From positions 3,996,198-4,060,197 of the forward strand of contig NZ_CM001441.1 of NCBI RefSeq assembly GCF_000244895.1: a DNA stretch of 64,000 nt, read 5' to 3'. A program made the position numbers and the translations under genes. Source of the DNA: Desulfosporosinus youngiae DSM 17734 (GTDB taxonomy: Bacteria > Bacillota > Desulfitobacteriia > Desulfitobacteriales > Desulfitobacteriaceae). Positions within the stretch are counted from its first letter, which is position 1. Each line of letters begins with the position of its first letter. The notes below the pieces were generated by a model. The model saw nothing but the letters and a program-made list of their open reading frames with translations. It was not told the DNA's origin and did no database searches. This document shows, piece by piece, positions 16,481 to 27,400 of this stretch.

Positions 16481-18661
16481 CTATTTCTTCAACTTGGCTA
16501 AAGCATCTGCCAGGGCAGTATTAATGGGTCCGGTATCCTTTTGGTTCTGCAGATACTTATGCACATCTCTCTTATTAAGATTTCCCTTCTCAGCTTCTTT
16601 TCGTTTCCTGAAGGCTGACATTTTTTCACGATATCCGCAGACACAGGCGAACAGCTTATTTTCCCCATCCCCCTTAATCTCCAGCTTTTTATGGCATTCC
16701 GGACACCTTGCATTAGAAATTTGAGACAGCCCTTTCCGATAACCACATTCCCGATCCTGACAAACTAACATTTCGCCCTTTTTTCCCTTAACCTGCAAAA
16801 GATAGTTTCCGCATTCAGGGCACTTATTTCTGGTCAGGTTATCATGCTTAAAAGTCTGCTCACTGCCAAGCACAGTGGATACAAGCTGGGTCGCATATCC
16901 TCTGATTCCCCTTAAAAAGGATTGGCTGTCAGCCCGGCCTTTGCTTATCTCCGTCAGCTGTTGTTCCCATTTAGCGGTCAGGACCGGCGACTTCAGTTCA
17001 GGAGGAACTAAACCCACCAGTTGAATCCCCTTGGAGGTGGGAATGATCTCTTTGCCCTGGCGGTTCATATAAAAGGAATTAAACAGTTTTTCAATGATTT
17101 CCGCCCGGGTCGCAGGAGTTCCTAAGCCATGGCTTTGCTCCATCGCTTCCCGTAATTTCTCATCCCCGATTAATTTTCCCGGATGTTCCATAGCGGAGAG
17201 CAAGGTTGCTTCAGTATGTCTGGCAGGAGGTTTAGTTTTGCCTGGTACTAACTTAACCCTTAAGTCATTGAGCAGCTCTCCTTTGCGGATTTCCGGAAGA
17301 GTTTGCTCTGAATCCCCGTCGCCATTCTCTGCTTGATCATCTAAGTGGCCCTGCCCTTCGTAAACCTTCCGCCAGCCTTTAAGCTTTACGATTTTACCCT
17401 TAGCCGTAACAATTTCCCCTTTAAGACTCACCTTAATTGAGGTTTGTTCATATTCAAAGGCTGGTGAGAGAACGGCAAGAAAACGCCTGACAATTAAATC
17501 GTATACTTTCAATTCCTCAGAGCTGAGCCTGGACAGTGAAGGGGGCTGTTCCGTCGGGATAATAGCATGGTGATCCGAAACTTTGGAGCTATCCGCAAAC
17601 CGTTTCGTGATGTTTAATTTATTGCGCAAAATGCCGCGGGCCAGATCTACATAAGGTCCAAGGGCAATGCTCTTCAGGCGTTCCGGTAAGGTAGGTACGA
17701 TGTCCTCACTGATATAACGGGAATCCGTGCGGGGATAGGTTACTAATTTGTGATTTTCATAGAGCTGCTGCATCACTGAGGATGTAGTTTTGGCAGAGAA
17801 TCCGTATTTGCGATTGGCATCCCGCTGCAGTTCAGTCAGGTCATAAGCCAGTGGAGGAAGTTCCTTTTTAGCTTCTTTTTTCACCTCGATCACTTCCCCG
17901 GTTTGTCCTGTCAATTTAGCTGCCAGGGCCTCCGCTTTCTGCTTATCGAAGATACGGGTTTGACCACTATGATCTTGCCAGCGCAGGGTAACCCCTTTGG
18001 CCAGTACATTGATCGACCAATAATCCTTCGGGACAAATTGTTTGATTTCGTTCTCCCGTTCCACGACCATTGCCAAGGTAGGAGTTTGCACTCTCCCCGC
18101 GGATAATTGAGCATTATACTTACAGGTCAAAGCTCTGGTTACATTTAACCCCACCAGCCAATCCGCTTCCGCGCGGCATTCCGCAGCAGCATATAATGTT
18201 TCATAGTCTTTACCCGGCTTTAAATGATTGAAACCTTCTTTAATAGCCCGTTCAGTCAGGGAGGAAATCCACAGACGCTTGACCGGCTTCCTCCAGCCGG
18301 CTTTTTTAATAATCCAACGGGCCACTAACTCCCCTTCCCGACCGGCATCTGTCGCAATAATTAAGTCCGCCATTTCCGGATTCTTCATCAGATTTTTAAC
18401 CACACCAAATTGCTTAGCGGTTTCTTTCATGACCACTAATTCCATTTTAGGCGGCAGCATGGGCAAATCTTCGATCTTCCAAGTCTTATATTTCTCGTCA
18501 TATAATTCCGGGTCAGCTAAGGTTACTAAGTGCCCTAAAGCCCAAACCACCACGTATTTAGGGCCTATGAAGCACCCATTTCCCTTCTGATTGCAATGCA
18601 GAATTCTCGCAATTTCCCGACCCACAGATGGCTTTTCGGTTAACACTAACGTCTTTCCCAT
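16481..18661 (-). CDS. topB: DNA topoisomerase III
   Basis: 726 residues, type IA topoisomerase. The N-terminal Toprim domain carries IIATDAGREGELVARW. The active-site Tyr lies in VTYPRTDSRYI (about residue 305). The C terminus has two zinc-ribbon-like Cys clusters (CPECGNYLL with CQDRECGYRK, and CPECHKKLE with CVCGYREK). It relaxes negative supercoils and decatenates single-stranded DNA. It converges with the activator gene. A short inverted repeat with an AGTGCT/AGCACT core near 16457-16470 may be a shared terminator. Confidence 0.93.
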   Translation of the reverse strand: MGKTLVLTEKPSVGREIARILHCNQKGNGCFIGPKYVVVWALGHLVTLADPELYDEKYKTWKIEDLPMLPPKMELVVMKETAKQFGVVKNLMKNPEMADLIIATDAGREGELVARWIIKKAGWRKPVKRLWISSLTERAIKEGFNHLKPGKDYETLYAAAECRAEADWLVGLNVTRALTCKYNAQLSAGRVQTPTLAMVVERENEIKQFVPKDYWSINVLAKGVTLRWQDHSGQTRIFDKQKAEALAAKLTGQTGEVIEVKKEAKKELPPLAYDLTELQRDANRKYGFSAKTTSSVMQQLYENHKLVTYPRTDSRYISEDIVPTLPERLKSIALGPYVDLARGILRNKLNITKRFADSSKVSDHHAIIPTEQPPSLSRLSSEELKVYDLIVRRFLAVLSPAFEYEQTSIKVSLKGEIVTAKGKIVKLKGWRKVYEGQGHLDDQAENGDGDSEQTLPEIRKGELLNDLRVKLVPGKTKPPARHTEATLLSAMEHPGKLIGDEKLREAMEQSHGLGTPATRAEIIEKLFNSFYMNRQGKEIIPTSKGIQLVGLVPPELKSPVLTAKWEQQLTEISKGRADSQSFLRGIRGYATQLVSTVLGSEQTFKHDNLTRNKCPECGNYLLQVKGKKGEMLVCQDRECGYRKGLSQISNARCPECHKKLEIKGDGENKLFACVCGYREKMSAFRKRKEAEKGNLNKRDVHKYLQNQKDTGPINTALADALAKLKK

Positions 18662-18697
18662 ATCATTCTCCTATCTATAAATAGTATTCGTAATAGC

Positions 18698-19636
18698 TTA
18701 GTAACCCTCTTTGGGGACCCTCTTGTGATAATTCACAATGACCAGCCCCAGTGCAACCAGGGCTAAAGACATAAACATATTGACGGTTAAATGTTCTCCC
18801 GGAATTAATAAAGCCGATAAAATCGCTCCCGATACCGGAGTCATAAACTTATAGACACTAATTTCTCCAGCCTTATTGTATTTCAAAATAGCATACCACA
18901 GAGAAAATGCGGCAGCGGATAAAAAAGCGGAATAAATAAGAAGCAGAGCCGCTTTATTGGAAAATACTAAAACATGAGGTTTCAAACCCGGTAATCCCGC
19001 CGCCACCAGGAGCAGGGAGCCTAACAGCATCTGCCAAGCTGTCAGTACAAAGGGGTGAACCGCTTTGGAAATCCGTTTGGCTAAAATCGTCCCGAAAGCA
19101 CTGACAAGACCGGACAAGATCATAAACCCTTCGCCTTGCCAGGAGAAATCGAGGGTAAAATCTTCACCTGAATTTAATAAGATAATCCCCGCCAAACCTG
19201 CGATCAAGCCCACTAACTTGCGAAAGTCCAATCGATCGTCTCTATAAACGAAGTGCGCTAAAATCACCACAAAAAACGTGCTTGCCGAAGATAAAATTGC
19301 GGCTTTCATCCCAGAGGTATGTGCTAAGCCATTATAGAAAAAGAAATATTGCAAACTAATTTGCAGTAAGCCCAGCAAAAAGAGCTGAGGCAGAATAGCC
19401 CTCTCTACTTTCGGGGATTGCCGGAGTCCCGCTGTCGTCAGCAGGAAAATAAGTATTGAGGCTAAAAAAAAACGCATTCCAGCGAATACTATGATCGCAG
19501 ACCGGTCATCCGATGCTATTCCGATTTCTGAATAACTCAGTTTTAAGACCGGAAAGGCGCTTCCCCAAAGAACAGCACAGAACAAAGCAATAATGATAAC
19601 CCAGTATTTGTTGGTTAAGTAGTGTTTCGAGTTCAT
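18698..19636 (-). CDS. EamA/DMT-family transporter
   Basis: An integral membrane protein of about 312 residues with ten hydrophobic segments and two EamA repeats. It opens with the typical ALFCAVLWGSAFPVLKLSYSEIG. GGAAGGAACG precedes the ATG at 19636, so the longer upstream frame is probably not translated. Family members export amino acids or metabolites. The substrate is not predictable here. Confidence 0.85.
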   Translation of the reverse strand: MNSKHYLTNKYWVIIIALFCAVLWGSAFPVLKLSYSEIGIASDDRSAIIVFAGMRFFLASILIFLLTTAGLRQSPKVERAILPQLFLLGLLQISLQYFFFYNGLAHTSGMKAAILSSASTFFVVILAHFVYRDDRLDFRKLVGLIAGLAGIILLNSGEDFTLDFSWQGEGFMILSGLVSAFGTILAKRISKAVHPFVLTAWQMLLGSLLLVAAGLPGLKPHVLVFSNKAALLLIYSAFLSAAAFSLWYAILKYNKAGEISVYKFMTPVSGAILSALLIPGEHLTVNMFMSLALVALGLVIVNYHKRVPKEGY

Positions 19637-19743
19637 TTTTCGTTCCTTCCCAGTTTGTTTTCTTACATTCCCCATACCGTAAATAATAGTCCTAATAGAG
19701 ATAATGGTCAAACATTGATCCTCAAGGACATTTAAACATCAGA

Positions 19744-19773
19744 AAGGGAGAACCTGAATAAAGGTTCTCCCTT
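19744..19773 (-). terminator. Terminator after the YbaK-family gene
   Basis: AAGGGAGAACCT and AGGTTCTCCCTT form a perfect 12-bp stem with a 6-base loop, followed by TTCTG on the minus strand. It begins 18 bases after the stop codon. Confidence 0.75.
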
Positions 19774-19790
19774 CAGACCAATTGCCGATG

Positions 19791-20249
19791 TCAGGACTGG
19801 ATAACGTCCACCCATTGTCCATTGGTCACTTCCTCTAATTCTTCCACGTTTAACTCTATGGCCGTATTGACTGCACCGGCCGCCGGAAAGACACGGGCAT
19901 ATGCTTTTAACGAATAATCCAGATAGATAGGTATCGATTGCTTTAATCCAAAGGGACATACCCCGCCTACCGGATGCCCGGTTGCCTCGGATACCTCTTC
20001 AGCTTCCGGCATCTTAGCCTTAGTATTAAAGATTTCCTTGAATTTCCTATTATCAAGCCGCTTATCGCCAGCCATCAGGATCATGATAAAGCTGTCTTTA
20101 ACCTTAAAGAGTAATGATTTGGCAATCTCCCCGGGGGTCACTCCCAAAGAATCTGCCGCCTTAGCAACCGTGCTGGTATCCTCAAAAGTTAAAATCTTAA
20201 CATCTTTACCCTGTTGTTTAAAAAATTCTTCGACATGTTTTACGGACAT
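19791..20249 (-). CDS. YbaK/EbsC-family aminoacyl-tRNA deacylase
   Basis: 152 residues of the YbaK/ProX fold, which hydrolyses mischarged tRNAs such as Cys-tRNA(Pro). Conserved features include the Lys-containing GEIAKSLLFKVKD segment and the GHPVGGVCPFGLKQSIPIYLD segment. Length is normal for the free-standing enzyme. It follows the aspartate kinase gene by 18 bases and ends at a strong hairpin, so the two are probably co-transcribed. Confidence 0.85.
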   Translation of the reverse strand: MSVKHVEEFFKQQGKDVKILTFEDTSTVAKAADSLGVTPGEIAKSLLFKVKDSFIMILMAGDKRLDNRKFKEIFNTKAKMPEAEEVSEATGHPVGGVCPFGLKQSIPIYLDYSLKAYARVFPAAGAVNTAIELNVEELEEVTNGQWVDVIQS

Positions 20250-20267
20250 TATCAGGCCTCCCGCTAA

Positions 20268-21662
20268 TCAATGGTTAGTATCGGCAAAACAAAGATCTTC
20301 ATTTAAACACACAATTGCCTTGGCATACATATCCCGGTCAATAACAAATTGCATGTTCACCTGCCGCAGGGATTGAGAGATGCATTTAATATTGATATCG
20401 TTTTTGGCCAAAGCATTAGCCGCTCTAGCCAGAATGCTGGGCATAGCAATATTGGATCCTATCACACAAACGATCGCCGCCTCCTGAACCGTAACCGTAC
20501 GATACTCCGCTTCAAGATCTGACACCAAAAGATCACTGAGATCGCTTTGCCAGATCACGAGGGATATACTATTAGCATTTGTGGTTTTCATGATATAGCT
20601 AATGTTATACTTTTTGAACTTTTTCATAATATCTAAGTCAAACCCTGTTTCCCCTACCATAGAGGTATCGTGGATTTCTAAGATCACGATTTTATCGGAA
20701 CCCGCGATAATCTCAATCTTTGCTTGAGGACCGATATAATCATTGGAAATAACCGTTCCAGGGTGATTAGGTTCAAAGGTATTTTTGATGCGCAGGTTTA
20801 TTCCGGCTAACTCTAATGGTTTAGAAGCATTTGGATGAATGGCTTCCATTCCGATGTCAGCAAGTTGATCCGCCACATCATAATTTGTCCTACCTACGGG
20901 GATTGCTTTATCCACCCCCACGATCTTAGGATCGGCCGAAGATAAATGATATTCTTTATGAATAATTGCTTCATCTGCCTGAAGCTGAGTTGCGATTTTG
21001 GAAAAGGTAATTTCTGAATATCCTCTTTCATATTGGCGCATGATTCCTTCGATTCCTTTTGTATAACCAGTAGCTACGATGATTGCTTCATGCGGATTTA
21101 CGTTTTTAAACGACTTCTCAATCCGCTCGCTGATTGATAGTTGTTTGGAATCACGGAAACCTGTAAGATCGACCAGTTCCGAATTGATCCCATTATTACG
21201 GAGAATATTCACCGTGTTAAATGCAGAATGAGCTTCCCCTATGGATGCTAATAACTCTCTCGCAGCGGAAAAGATACTCTCTCTTCCCACATACCCTGAA
21301 GCAATAATATCTTCCATACTTTTAAGATAAGCTTTTGTCTGCTCTATCCGTTCTACTAAAAAATCTTTGCAGACCTTTGAATCCAAGCCTAAATCAATCA
21401 TGGTTTCGTTTATCTCTAGTGTCTTAATTAACAATTCGTCCATAGCGGATTCGTAATCTTCACCTTTAATAAATTGCTGATAAATACCCGGCGCTTTCGT
21501 CTTTTTATCTTCGAGCAGCATATTGGTAACCCCAGCATAAGCTGAGACAACAAATACTCTTCCATAACGGAACCCTTCTGAAGCAGGATAGCCAATAATA
21601 TCCTTGAGTACATTTTGAAATTGGAGCATAGATGTTCCGCCGATTTTTTCCACAGTTAGCAT
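20268..21662 (-). CDS. Aspartate kinase
   Basis: 464 residues. The N-terminal amino-acid kinase domain opens with VEKIGGTSM, a variant of the usual KFGGTS, and carries a QADEAIIHKEYHLSSADPKIV segment around residues 230-250. Two ACT domains follow (about 310-460, including DLDIMKKFKKYNISYIMKT), implying feedback control. It phosphorylates L-aspartate, the first step to Lys, Thr and Met. The divergent first motif and an insertion near residue 80 resemble the ectoine-cluster or atypical clostridial class rather than LysC. No other aspartate-pathway gene is nearby. I saw no lysine riboswitch in the 180 bases upstream. Confidence 0.8.
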   Translation of the reverse strand: MLTVEKIGGTSMLQFQNVLKDIIGYPASEGFRYGRVFVVSAYAGVTNMLLEDKKTKAPGIYQQFIKGEDYESAMDELLIKTLEINETMIDLGLDSKVCKDFLVERIEQTKAYLKSMEDIIASGYVGRESIFSAARELLASIGEAHSAFNTVNILRNNGINSELVDLTGFRDSKQLSISERIEKSFKNVNPHEAIIVATGYTKGIEGIMRQYERGYSEITFSKIATQLQADEAIIHKEYHLSSADPKIVGVDKAIPVGRTNYDVADQLADIGMEAIHPNASKPLELAGINLRIKNTFEPNHPGTVISNDYIGPQAKIEIIAGSDKIVILEIHDTSMVGETGFDLDIMKKFKKYNISYIMKTTNANSISLVIWQSDLSDLLVSDLEAEYRTVTVQEAAIVCVIGSNIAMPSILARAANALAKNDINIKCISQSLRQVNMQFVIDRDMYAKAIVCLNEDLCFADTNH

Positions 21663-21960
21663 AGTATAATTCGAACCTCTCTTCTGTTTTCTTATTCTGT
21701 CTTCACATAATTCGTCAAAATTCAGTGTATCCCTTTAAACGCTCAGATTTCGGACACTTCTCCATGAATTCTATCACCAATCGAGCTTCGAAGGTGAAAA
21801 TTGTCTATCCACCCATTTTAAAATTTTTCTAAACCAAAAGCAAGTGATCAAGATCAGACATAAGCATGCTTATTTTGAATTATTTATACTAATTTGGTCA
21901 TTACTATATAAGTCTCAATGTGCATTCTGCCGTTTAAAGTATGGAACAGAGAGGTATTAT

Positions 21961-23118
21961 ATGGGTACACTGCTCTTAAAGAACTGTTTAACAATCGACC
22001 CTGAAACTGGGGAGAAACTGCTTAACGATATTCTTATAGATAATAATCGCTTCAGCCGCATCTCCCCTGCTATCGAAAATCCTCCTGCAGATTGTCAGGT
22101 ATGCGAAATCGGCGAGCGATATGTACTGCCGGGAATCATCGATTGCCATACTCATTTAGGAATTATTGAGGAGGCTACCGGCAAGATCGGGGTTGATAAT
22201 AATGAAACATCTGACTCCGTCACCCCCCATTTAAGAGGTTTAGATGCCATAAACCCACAAGATATTGCGTTTGTTGATGCTATCAGAGCCGGCGTCACTA
22301 CTGTGATGACCGGCCCCGGCAGTAATAATGCAGTGGGTGGATTAAACCTGGTTATTAAAACTCATGGAACGATTATTGATCAAATGATCGTTAGAAGTCC
22401 GGCCGGTCTGAAAATCTCACTCGGTGAAAACCCGATGAGTACCTATGGGGCCCACGGTAAATGCCCCGTAACAAGAATGGGCATTACCGGCCTCATCAGA
22501 GATTTATTGATGAGAACCCAGGATTATCTGGAATTAAAGCAATCAGGTAAACTGCAAAACAGAGATATCCGCTTAGAATCGGTCATTCCTGTGTTAACCG
22601 GAGATATTTCCTTACGCGCACACGCTCACAGAGCAGATGATATTATTACGGCCGTCAGAATCGCCGAAGAGTTCAAGATCAAAAAGCTTGTTATTGAACA
22701 CGGTACGGAAGCCCACTTAGTTGCCGGCTACCTGGCTGAGAGGAATATCCCCGTCGCATTTGGACCTATGCTGACTCCGCGAATCAAAATGGAACTAAAA
22801 GGCAGAAATTACAACTCAGTCTTGAAATTGACCGAAGCAGGCGTAAAAGTTTCTTTGATCTCGGATCACCCGTATAATTCTATTGATCAACTCAGAACTG
22901 TGGCCGGTCTGGCCATCTCGGAAGGTCTTCCTCAGCTGGAAGCGCTGAAATGCCTTACAATACATCCATCCGAGGTATTAGAGTGCCATAACCGGCTCGG
23001 GAAACTTAAAGAAGGGTTTGATGCTGATTTAATCGTTTTTACGGGCAACCCCTTTAACACTATGTCCAAAGTAATGATGACCATTATTAACGGAGAAATC
23101 GTCTATCAAAGGGACTAA
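21961..23118 (+). CDS. Amidohydrolase-superfamily enzyme, imidazolonepropionase-like
   Basis: About 385 residues. The first metal site is DCHTHLG near residue 60. Further His ligands lie in LRAHAHRADD and IEHGTEAH, and the catalytic Asp in LISDHPYNS, the full set for a mononuclear or binuclear amidohydrolase. The C-terminal FDADLIVFTGNPF closes the beta-sandwich. AGAGAGGT precedes ATG 21961, so the upstream 39 codons of open frame are discarded. The reaction is hydrolysis of a cyclic amide or similar bond. Substrate is unknown. It is monocistronic with a strong terminator. Confidence 0.82.
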   Translation: MGTLLLKNCLTIDPETGEKLLNDILIDNNRFSRISPAIENPPADCQVCEIGERYVLPGIIDCHTHLGIIEEATGKIGVDNNETSDSVTPHLRGLDAINPQDIAFVDAIRAGVTTVMTGPGSNNAVGGLNLVIKTHGTIIDQMIVRSPAGLKISLGENPMSTYGAHGKCPVTRMGITGLIRDLLMRTQDYLELKQSGKLQNRDIRLESVIPVLTGDISLRAHAHRADDIITAVRIAEEFKIKKLVIEHGTEAHLVAGYLAERNIPVAFGPMLTPRIKMELKGRNYNSVLKLTEAGVKVSLISDHPYNSIDQLRTVAGLAISEGLPQLEALKCLTIHPSEVLECHNRLGKLKEGFDADLIVFTGNPFNTMSKVMMTIINGEIVYQRD

Positions 23119-23154
23119 GGCTAAAGCTGAATCTAACTCAAACTCAAACTATTT

Positions 23155-23203
23155 AGGGGTTATAACAAACGTCATTCCTGCGTTTGTTATAACCCCTTTT
23201 TTT
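23155..23203 (+). terminator. Rho-independent terminator of the amidohydrolase gene
   Basis: AGGGGTTATAACAAACG pairs perfectly with CGTTTGTTATAACCCCT over 17 bp around a 9-base loop, followed by a run of T. Confidence 0.92.
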
Positions 23204-23234
23204 GCTACTCTAAAAAATACCTCCCAAAACCGCC

Positions 23235-23612
23235 CTGAAGAATCCCTAGACCCGCAAGCAGGGCAGATTCGTCCACAGAAGCGAACCCATTGCATGGAGA
23301 GGCGATAAAAGCCCACAAGACGGTGCGGGGAGAGGTCGCCACGGGTTCACATCAGGTACTACCGGTCGGTTTGGCACGAAAATGTCCGGTGGACAGTTTC
23401 GCCGAAGCGGCTATCTCCAAAGAAGACTTATCCGCTGAAGGTAGTCCCGCACCGGCGAGTGGGCGAGCCTCGGAGTGCTGAGGTACACGAAGACACTGTC
23501 TTCGCACGGATTACCCTTCTCGCAGACACTGTCTTCGCACGAATTAACTAATCTTGCACGGATGTGGACGAATCTGCCCGACCTAAACGACCTATTTTCA
23601 TACTCTGCTAAT
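23235..23612 (+). repeat. Dispersed modular repeat, copy C (long form)
   Basis: Nearly identical to copy A in opposite orientation. It includes the gaaaatgtcc hairpin (one arm has a mismatch here), the tandem CGAAGACAC-type dyads near 23488-23545, and the gagtgggcgagcctcgga core. It fills the space between the amidohydrolase terminator and the next gene. The 63-codon ORF at 23290 is repeat-derived. Confidence 0.85.
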
Positions 23613-23629
23613 GCCTATTCCTAATTACA

Positions 23630-24226
23630 TCACATCGTACTGATCTCACCAAAATAGCGGCTGGAATTAGCCAACATAAACAACGGATTCCGCAAGTAAT
23701 CAATAGGGTATAAGTCGTCTCTTGCAGAAATCAAGGCCATGATTTTCCCAACCTTAGTGATTGGATCAATGTCTACAATGACAAAAGCATCTTTTTTCAC
23801 GGATAAAGGATAAATAATATTATTCTTATTAAACACATCAAGATAAGCATTCAAGGTAAGAACTCTAAAGTCCCGGTTACGCCACCGGATATCGTATAGT
23901 TTAAAGGCTTGATGAGCAACCAATGTCAAAAAAGTGTCCTCGGTCAAATATAGTTCGATTCCCATCATGTAGCCTTCACTATCCAGATCATTCCAATATT
24001 CACAATGGAATACTTTATCAACGGCCTCTCGATAAGTCTTCGTCGCCAAACGCATTTGACTCAAACTTTGCCCCATGCTAAGCCATTTGATTCTTGGAAT
24101 GCTCAAACTGTTTACATCATAGTAAAGACCAATATCACTTTTGTCGAGAGTATACTCATTCGTTGTTTCATTAGGCATTAGGTAGATATAGCCCATTTGC
24201 ACGCTATTATCGCAGGTAATAAGCAA
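23630..24226 (-). CDS. Uncharacterised protein (198 aa)
   Basis: I do not recognise this family. The frame is open for 198 codons and starts at TTG 24226, 7 bases after AGGGGGG. It is acidic and mixed alpha/beta, without signal peptide, membrane segment or Cys clusters. The first 65 residues (MGYIYLMP, LYYDVN) have the short beta-strand pattern seen in some small DUF2283-like folds. This is only an impression. It is divergent from the SNF2 gene and ends beside repeat copy C. No function is proposed. Confidence 0.6.
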   Translation of the reverse strand: MLITCDNSVQMGYIYLMPNETTNEYTLDKSDIGLYYDVNSLSIPRIKWLSMGQSLSQMRLATKTYREAVDKVFHCEYWNDLDSEGYMMGIELYLTEDTFLTLVAHQAFKLYDIRWRNRDFRVLTLNAYLDVFNKNNIIYPLSVKKDAFVIVDIDPITKVGKIMALISARDDLYPIDYLRNPLFMLANSSRYFGEISTM

Positions 24227-24347
24227 GGAACATCCCCCCTAAGCTTGATAATTATAGTCTTTTTTATATTATATTGATTCTGCGTAGCTGTACATTTTTC
24301 CTCCATCTAAAATAAGACATTATTTTACATTTATCTACAACAAAATT

Positions 24348-24370
24348 CTCATTATTGCGGGAATAATGAG
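24348..24370. other. Small hairpin upstream of the SNF2 gene
   Basis: CTCATTATT and AATAATGAG form a perfect 9-bp dyad with a 5-base spacer, about 100 bases before the SNF2 start in the 240-base divergent gap. It could be an operator. No promoter is clear. Confidence 0.4.
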
Positions 24371-24466
24371 GCTCTATTAGACGAGCGGCCGTGAACTATG
24401 ATATTCTTAATAGATATTAATTTATTTTCTATACGATTATTTTTGTGCCACAAAGGAGACACTTGC

Positions 24467-27400
24467 ATGCCACTCTTTACTATTTCCGAGCAAAAAATTC
24501 TGGATCTGGCAGACAATGACCGTGTCTATAAAAAGGGCCTGGCCTATTACCTGGCCGGCAGAGTGATTAATTTCAGCTTCTCGCCTGATAAAGGACTTGT
24601 TAACGCTTCTGTCATAGGCGGCTTACGTTACCTTGTCCAAATTGCTTTTAGACAAGATAGCTCTCTTCGCTCTTATCGCTGCACATGTCCTGCCTTTACC
24701 GAATATCCGGGCGCATGCAAACATGTCATTGCCGTCCTAAAAACGGCTCAGGAAAAATTACCAACAGCCTGGCCGCTTCCTTCAGTTCAGAACCAGGTTG
24801 TTGACGAATTTTTGGCCGCCTTTGTAAGCCATCCTCAGGAGACTCTTCCGGAAAAGCTGACTTTGAACGCTGAACTCACTACATCGACCAGCCACCGCCT
24901 CTCTGCCCGCTTACAACTCAAGCTGGGTGTTCAGAAGCTCTATGTGGTTAAAGATATCGGTCAATTACTCAAGTCAGTCAAAACAGGCCAATCCCTGGAA
25001 TTCGGTAAACAATTTACCTTTGAACCAACGAGACAGGCTTTCAAAGAAGAAGACCGGGCTATTATCACCATGCTCTTGGAAATGTTCGAACAGCATGCAG
25101 CTTTATCGGAAATGCAGGGACCCTATTATTCTACGGCAGTGTTAAATCAGAAGTCCTTGCCTTTGACGGGCTATTACCTGACAAGGTTCTTAGACGCTCT
25201 GGGGAACAAAACCTTTCTTTGGGGAATAGGATCTCTTCCCCCGGAGCCCACGCAGATTATCCGTCAGGGTTTGCCCATGGAATTCTCCCTGCAATCTCAA
25301 GGGCAGGATATGGCCTTAGCACTGGAAACTGACGAGCTGCCCCTTCTACTTACCCCGGATGGCAGCTATTATGTCTATCAACATAAAATTTATCAGGCCT
25401 CCGCCGCACAGAAAGACCTGCTCCCTCTAATCATTGAGGCACTTCGTCAAGGGCCGGGCCCCAATATTGTTATTCCCTCGGCCCGGAAAGAGTCGTTTGC
25501 TTCAGAAGCATTGCCTCTGATTGGAAAGCTGGGTCAGGTTTCCGTTGACCCGTTCCTGGAAGCCAAATTCAGCCATGAACCTTTACAGGCCAAACTATAT
25601 TTTGATCGCACCCCTGAGATGGGCATCACGGCACGCTTAGAGTTCCACTATGGTGATATGGTCATTAACCCCTTTGCTTCAAACCGGGAGACTGAGGATT
25701 CAGGTGACAGAGATGCTATCCTCATCCGCTCGGCAGAACAAGAACGAACCATTCTGCGCATTTTTGAACAGGCTGATTTTATGGTCTCTAAAGGGAAAAT
25801 CTATCTTGAAGATGATGAGAAGATTTTTGAATTTACGGACAACTGGCTTCCCCAGCTCCGGGACCTTGCCGAACTCTATTATTCCGATCAATTCAAACTC
25901 AAGATCCGAACAGCAACGACATTTTCAGGTCATGTCCGCTTAGACGAAAGTCTGGACATCTTGGAGATATCCTTTCAATATAACGACATTCCGCCGGACG
26001 AATTAGCCAATATTTTTGAATCTCTTCATCTCAAAAAAAAATACCATCGCCTCAAGGATGGTTCATTTCTCGCTTTGAACCAGCCCCAGTTGACAATGGT
26101 TGCGGAACTCCTTGATAACTTAGCCCTTGATGCAGATGATCTTAACAATAACGTGCTCAATTTACCCAAGTACCGGGCAATGTATATCGACAGTTTTTTG
26201 CATCAGGCTGACCTGCCCGGCATTCAGCGCAATGGAGCCTTCAATCAGTTAGTTCAATGTATTCTCGAACCTCAGGACGGGGAGTTCGAGATCCCCGAGC
26301 AGCTTGAGAATGTCTTGAGAGATTACCAAAAGGTCGGTTTTAAATGGCTCAAAAGCCTGGCTTCCTTTGGGCTGGGCGGTATACTGGCGGATGATATGGG
26401 GCTGGGAAAGACGCTGCAAGTTCTTTCATTTATTTTATCCGAAAAACCAAATGCCAAATGCCCTGCACTGGTTATCGCCCCCACCTCTTTAATCTATAAC
26501 TGGCAGGAAGAAGCCAAGCGATTTACACCCGCCTTGCGGGTTCTCGTTGTAGAAGGCACGCCCCAGGAAAGACAAGCACTCTTAACTGACTTAAATGCCC
26601 AGTGGGACCTGGTGGTGACTTCCTATCCCATACTAAGGCGGGACATTGACGAGTTTAATAAACTTGAGTTTTCCTACTGTTTCTTAGACGAAGCTCAACA
26701 TACTAAGAATCCCCACACCCTCAACGCAAAATCAGCACAACAGATTCAAGCCAAAGGATATTTTGCTCTGACAGGAACACCTATCGAAAACTCGCTTTCC
26801 GAACTCTGGTCCCTCTTCAATTTTGTCATGCCGGGATATCTGCTCTCTTATCAGACATTTCGCAAGAACTATGAAATTCCGATTATCAAAGGGGAAAACC
26901 CGAAAGCTATTTCAGAATTAAGCAGACATGTTAATCCCTTTATTTTACGGCGTCTTAAAAAAGACGTGCTGAAAGAACTCCCGGACAAGATCGAAACCCA
27001 GCTTAATGCTCCTTTGACGGAAGAACAAAAAAAACTATATATAGCCTATTTACAAGAAGCCAAAGGAAAAATTGCTCAGGAAATAGCCCTGGTGGGTTTT
27101 AACAAAAGTCACTTGAAAATTCTTGCAGCTCTGACCAGACTCAGGCAAATCTGCTGCCATCCCGCCATGTTCATAGAAAATTACACCGGAGAGAGCGGTA
27201 AAATGCTGCTCTTGCAGGAAATCCTCTTAGATGCCTTGGAAAGCGGCCATCGAATCCTGATTTTTTCTCAGTTTACAACCATGCTGGAGATCATCCGGAA
27301 TTTTTTACTCTCCGAAAAAATTGAGCATTTCTATCTTTCGGGTTCAACTAAAGCCGCAGAACGCTTGAACATGGCCAATTCCTTTAACTTAGGCCAAGGC

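Noticed and set aside
21663-21843. Lysine riboswitch before aspartate kinase
   Set aside because: None of the conserved lysine-aptamer blocks could be found in this short leader.
24441-24470. TGCCAC...TTGCA resembling a sigma-54 promoter before the SNF2 gene
   Set aside because: The spacing between blocks is wrong, and the second block overlaps the start codon.
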